From: Deltaproteobacteria bacterium | Lineage (GTDB): Bacteria; Desulfobacterota; Desulfomonilia; UBA1062 | Reading direction: 5' to 3' | Assembly: GCA_023230665.1 (NCBI GenBank) | Contig: JALNWY010000123.1 | Coordinates: 1 to 9,118, forward strand | Length of the DNA stretch: 9,118 nucleotides | Part shown: piece by piece, positions 6,154 to 9,118 of the stretch | Layout: every line of letters begins with the position of its first letter | Position numbering within the stretch: position 1 is the stretch's first letter | The notes under the pieces: generated by a model | Told to the model about the DNA's origin: nothing | The model's database searches: none | Seen by the model: the letters and a program-made list of their open reading frames with translations, nothing else | Made by a program: the position numbers and the translations under genes

Positions 6154-8892
6154 ATGACCATGATGCAGAAGATCTTGGTGGTCGAGGATGACCCGGTTTT
6201 CAGGAATTATCTGCACCAGGTGCTCAAATACGACTTTGACGTGGTGACGGCGGAGGGGCCGCTGGAGGCATTACAGGCCCTGGAGAAGGACTCGTTCGCA
6301 CTCATGATCACTGATCTGAGGATGCCGGATATGGACGGCAGGGCCCTGGTGGAAAAGGTCCGCGCAGAGATCGATCCGCACCTCATGGTGATCATCATCA
6401 CCGCCTTTGAAGACGACTGGCCCATGGACATGGCCATGTCGTCCGACGTGTTCCGGTATCTGCGCAAGGGCGCCTTCCTTCCCAGCGAGCTCAAGCAGAA
6501 CGTGTCCAAGGCCCTCGAGATGCGGGGCTCGATCGTGTCTCTCGAAGAGTACAAGAGGCGCGCGGACATATCCGAGACCATCTACAAAGACGTGTTCGAG
6601 AAATCCACCGACGCCCTGTTCATCACGGACATCGATCTGCAGCCCGTGGCCCTGAACCGGCGCTTTACCGAGCTCAGCGGGTACACCCTGGACGACCTCA
6701 AGGACAAGACGCTCTTCGACATCATCGATGAGCGGGACCGTCCGGATGCCGTAAGGGCGTTCAATGCCCAGATCGCCGGGAAGCCGCCGGGAACGCTTCA
6801 ACTGCATTTCGTGAAAAAGGACGGGAGCAGCAGATATATGCGGGTGTGGGTACGGGTGATCCAGGAGATCCAGGACATGTCCAGCGTGGTGTTCTGCATG
6901 GCCCGGGACCTGGACGATGTGCAGGAAGAGCGGGGCCCATCCGTGGAAAAGCTCCAGCAGAAGATCGCCGAGAAAGACCGTCAGATCGAGAACCTCCAGA
7001 GGCAGTTCCAGCGCCTTACCGATCACGCCAAGGATATCGTCATCTGGCTGGACAGGAATTTCGTCTGCGAGTACGTGAACCAGGGGGTGAGCAGGACGCT
7101 CGGGTACACCTCGGAGGAGCTCCTGGGAAAACAGGTGCCCTGGGAAGAGATCGTCTATCAGGAAGATCTTCCCCTGATCGAGGCATGGCGGGAGGCGACC
7201 GGGAAAAAGGCGGCAGACATGGAGGGAGAGATACGGGTATACACCAGATCGCGCTACATGCTCTTTCTTTCATACCGCATCTCGTTCCAGTACGATGCCC
7301 ACGGGATCTTCAGCGGTCTGGACATCATTGCCGAGGATATCACCCAGCAGAAGATCGCCGAGCAGGAGCTCCGCAGCGCAAACCGGAAGATCCAGGAGTT
7401 CAACGCCAGGCTCACCAACGGCGTGAGTAGAAAGATCAAGGCGTTGAGAGAGTCGGAGGAACGATACAAGCAGATCGTCGAGGATTCCGGCGACATCATT
7501 TTCTCCCTCGATAGCGAGGCGCGCCTGGTGTACATGAACCGGATAGGGCTCAAGACCCTGGGCGTGGCCCTGGAAGATATCTTTCAGAGGCCCTGCCGGG
7601 AGTTCATGGCCGACGTGGCATCCGAAGACATGCTCCGGGAAATGATCGGGCTTATCAGAAACGGCAAGGCCCCCGGTCCCTTTGATATCTCTATCGAGAC
7701 CCCGGAGGGCAGGAAGATCTACCGGACCACCCTCACCCAGATCGGAGGCCCGTCGCGGGTCGAATATGTCTGCATCGCGGGCGATATCAGCGAGGAGATC
7801 GCCACGAACAAGAGGCTCCAGCTTCTGGCCACGATCGAACACTACAGCGCGGACGCCATTGTCGGCCTGGACACCGACCGGAAGATCATCTCATGGAATC
7901 ACGGCGCCGCCATGATGTTCGGCTGGTCGGAAAAAGAGGCGGTGGGCAAGCCCGGCCTGTTCGTGGTTCCGGACGAGAGGATAAAAGAAGCGGGCGAGAT
8001 CTTCGATGAGGTGCGCCGCAACGGGCTGGTGAAAGACCGCGAAACCCGGCGGAAAACCAAGAGCGGCCGGGTTTTCGATGTGCTGTTGACCATTACCGCG
8101 CTCAAGGATGTCTCGGGAGGCGTCTTCGGGTTCTCGGCCATCATCAAGGACCTCACCGAGAAAAAGAAAATGGAGTCGGCCCTCATTCAGTCCGAACGCC
8201 TGGCCGCGACCGGCAAGCTCTCCGCGAGCATCGCCCACGAGATCAACAACCCGCTCTACGGCATCCGCAGTTGCCTGAGCCATGTGCTTGGCGCCCGGAA
8301 GGAGGAGATCGACTACCAGTTCGTGAGGCTCGCCATCAAGGAGACCGATCGGATAGCCGACCTTATCAGGAACATGAAGACCTTTTACATGCCCAACGAG
8401 GGCGGGGTGCAGAAGGTCGATATCAGCGAATCGCTGCGCGAGGTGTTCATCCTCAACAGAAAATACCTCGAAGAGCACGCGGTGAAGTTGAAGTTTGCAC
8501 CGGACGACACATATTATGTTGAGTGTATTCCGGATCAGATCAAACAGGTCTTTATCAACATCGTCAACAACGCCGTAGAGGCAATGCCTGACGGGGGAGA
8601 GCTCCGGGCGGATATAAAAAACAATGCAGATGCCGGGACGGTCAGCATCTCGTTTCAGGACAACGGGGTGGGTATTGCGAGCCACGAGCTGCCCAAGGTG
8701 TTCGAAATGTTCTACACCAGGAAGACCATGGTCAAGGGTGTCGGCCTGGGGCTCTCTGTGAGCTATGGCATTGTCAAGCGCCATGGCGGGACCATCGACG
8801 TGAAGAGCGAGGTGGGAAAGGGCTCCACTTTCACGGTCACCCTGCCGGTCAAGACCCTGTGGGCGCGGCAGATGCACCTCGATCTCGAATGA
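6154..8892 (+). CDS. REC-PAS(4)-histidine kinase
   Basis: This 912-residue soluble kinase starts with a full receiver domain (about 4-124): acidic pocket E11-D12-D13, phospho-acceptor D54 in 'MITDLRMPDMDG', T83 and K105. The residue after K105 is Gly instead of the usual Pro. Four PAS domains follow at about 143-255, 284-398, 434-550 and 557-668, with likely coiled-coil linkers at 258-290 and 398-436. The transmitter has H695 in 'SIAHEINNPLYGI' (intact HExxN), N box 'QVFINIVNNAVEAM', G1 'QDNGVG' with D836, and G2 'GVGLGLSVSYGIV' before the C-terminal 'GKGSTFTVTLP'. All elements needed for autophosphorylation are present. The N-terminal receiver suggests it is controlled by another kinase, most simply the HDOD kinase 3 bases upstream, with PAS ligands as further inputs. 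No output regulator is encoded nearby; era starts 1 base after the stop. Confidence 0.95.
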   Translation: MTMMQKILVVEDDPVFRNYLHQVLKYDFDVVTAEGPLEALQALEKDSFALMITDLRMPDMDGRALVEKVRAEIDPHLMVIIITAFEDDWPMDMAMSSDVFRYLRKGAFLPSELKQNVSKALEMRGSIVSLEEYKRRADISETIYKDVFEKSTDALFITDIDLQPVALNRRFTELSGYTLDDLKDKTLFDIIDERDRPDAVRAFNAQIAGKPPGTLQLHFVKKDGSSRYMRVWVRVIQEIQDMSSVVFCMARDLDDVQEERGPSVEKLQQKIAEKDRQIENLQRQFQRLTDHAKDIVIWLDRNFVCEYVNQGVSRTLGYTSEELLGKQVPWEEIVYQEDLPLIEAWREATGKKAADMEGEIRVYTRSRYMLFLSYRISFQYDAHGIFSGLDIIAEDITQQKIAEQELRSANRKIQEFNARLTNGVSRKIKALRESEERYKQIVEDSGDIIFSLDSEARLVYMNRIGLKTLGVALEDIFQRPCREFMADVASEDMLREMIGLIRNGKAPGPFDISIETPEGRKIYRTTLTQIGGPSRVEYVCIAGDISEEIATNKRLQLLATIEHYSADAIVGLDTDRKIISWNHGAAMMFGWSEKEAVGKPGLFVVPDERIKEAGEIFDEVRRNGLVKDRETRRKTKSGRVFDVLLTITALKDVSGGVFGFSAIIKDLTEKKKMESALIQSERLAATGKLSASIAHEINNPLYGIRSCLSHVLGARKEEIDYQFVRLAIKETDRIADLIRNMKTFYMPNEGGVQKVDISESLREVFILNRKYLEEHAVKLKFAPDDTYYVECIPDQIKQVFINIVNNAVEAMPDGGELRADIKNNADAGTVSISFQDNGVGIASHELPKVFEMFYTRKTMVKGVGLGLSVSYGIVKRHGGTIDVKSEVGKGSTFTVTLPVKTLWARQMHLDLE

Positions 8893-8893
8893 T

Positions 8894-9118
8894 ATGGAAC
8901 ATACCTGCGCCATCCGATCAGGCTTTGTTGCGATCGTGGGAAGGCCCAATGTCGGGAAGTCCACCTTTCTCAACCAGGTCATCGGCTCCAAGATCTCCAT
9001 CACGGCGAGAAGGCCCCAGACCACCAGAGACCGGGTCCTGGGGATCTACGACACGGATGACGCCCAGATCATCTTCCTGGACACCCCGGGCATTCATGAG
9101 GCCGGTAAGGCCCTGAAC
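8894..9118 (+). CDS. era: GTPase Era (N-terminal 75 residues, cut by the window end)
   Basis: Seventy-five residues are present and the frame is open to the last base. The G1/P-loop GRPNVGKST (16-24), the 'ARRPQTTRDR' switch segment (38-47, conserved Thr of G2) and the G3 motif DTPG (63-66) in 'FLDTPGIH' are the order and wording of Era, the essential GTPase that binds the 3' end of 16S rRNA and assists small-subunit assembly. The C-terminal KH domain lies outside the window. ATG 8894 is 1 base after the stop of the kinase gene and has no clear Shine-Dalgarno sequence, so translation is probably coupled to the kinase. The residues before 'GFVAIVGRPN' (about nine) fit the usual Era N-terminus. 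Confidence 0.95.
   Translation, partial: MEHTCAIRSGFVAIVGRPNVGKSTFLNQVIGSKISITARRPQTTRDRVLGIYDTDDAQIIFLDTPGIHEAGKALN

Noticed and set aside
7891..9024. Long minus-strand open frame of 377 codons opposite the second kinase and era
   Set aside because: It lies antisense to clearly conserved kinase and Era motifs and has no recognisable domain. High-GC third positions commonly produce such frames.
1..9118. CRISPR arrays, insertion sequences, rRNA genes and tandem repeats
   Set aside because: None seen on reading through the window. The kinase domains repeat at the fold level (four PAS domains) but not as DNA repeats.

Overview
The window looks like chromosomal DNA from a GC-rich, Gram-negative bacterium, most likely a deltaproteobacterial (Desulfobacterota-like) lineage. 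The reasons are the TonB-type protein (implying an outer membrane), the selenocysteine tRNA, the surE / rnc / Elp3-like radical SAM / era cluster, and two large soluble multi-domain histidine kinases. The taxonomic placement is inference from gene content and style, not from a database match.

Left edge (1-265): the first 90 bases are the C-terminal tail of a plus-strand protein whose end resembles that of a tyrosine recombinase. It lies 78 bases from the 3' end of a complete minus-strand selC (tRNA-Sec, anticodon TCA, encoded CCA). A recombinase abutting a tRNA 3' end is the usual arrangement at the border of an integrated element, so the DNA to the left is probably an island or prophage in selC. 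selC has its own credible sigma70-type promoter.

Small genes (266-1186): a divergent intergenic region with a GC-rich interrupted palindrome leads into a compact TonB-like protein with no ExbB/ExbD beside it, then a 61-residue protein resembling the YjfB motility family. A sequence close to the flagellar sigma28 -10 element lies just before the latter.

Main gene train (1268-9118, all plus strand, tightly packed): surE overlaps rnc by 11 bases; rnc overlaps the radical SAM gene (GTGA, 4 bases, at the preferred start); the radical SAM gene overlaps an HDOD-domain histidine kinase (ATGA, 4 bases); 3 bases later comes a REC-PAS-PAS-PAS-PAS histidine kinase; 1 base after that, era begins and runs off the window. 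The spacing argues for one operon combining RNA processing and ribosome biogenesis (RNase III, Era), probable RNA modification (Elp3-like radical SAM), nucleotide housekeeping (SurE) and a two-kinase signalling pair. The simplest model for the pair is a cytoplasmic relay: the first kinase has no receiver and the second begins with an intact one. No DNA-binding output regulator is present here.

There is no gene-free stretch above 300 bases, and I see no CRISPR array, insertion sequence or rRNA. The most unusual features are the kinase pair between rnc and era, the Asn following the phospho-acceptor His in the first kinase, and the probable island junction at selC.
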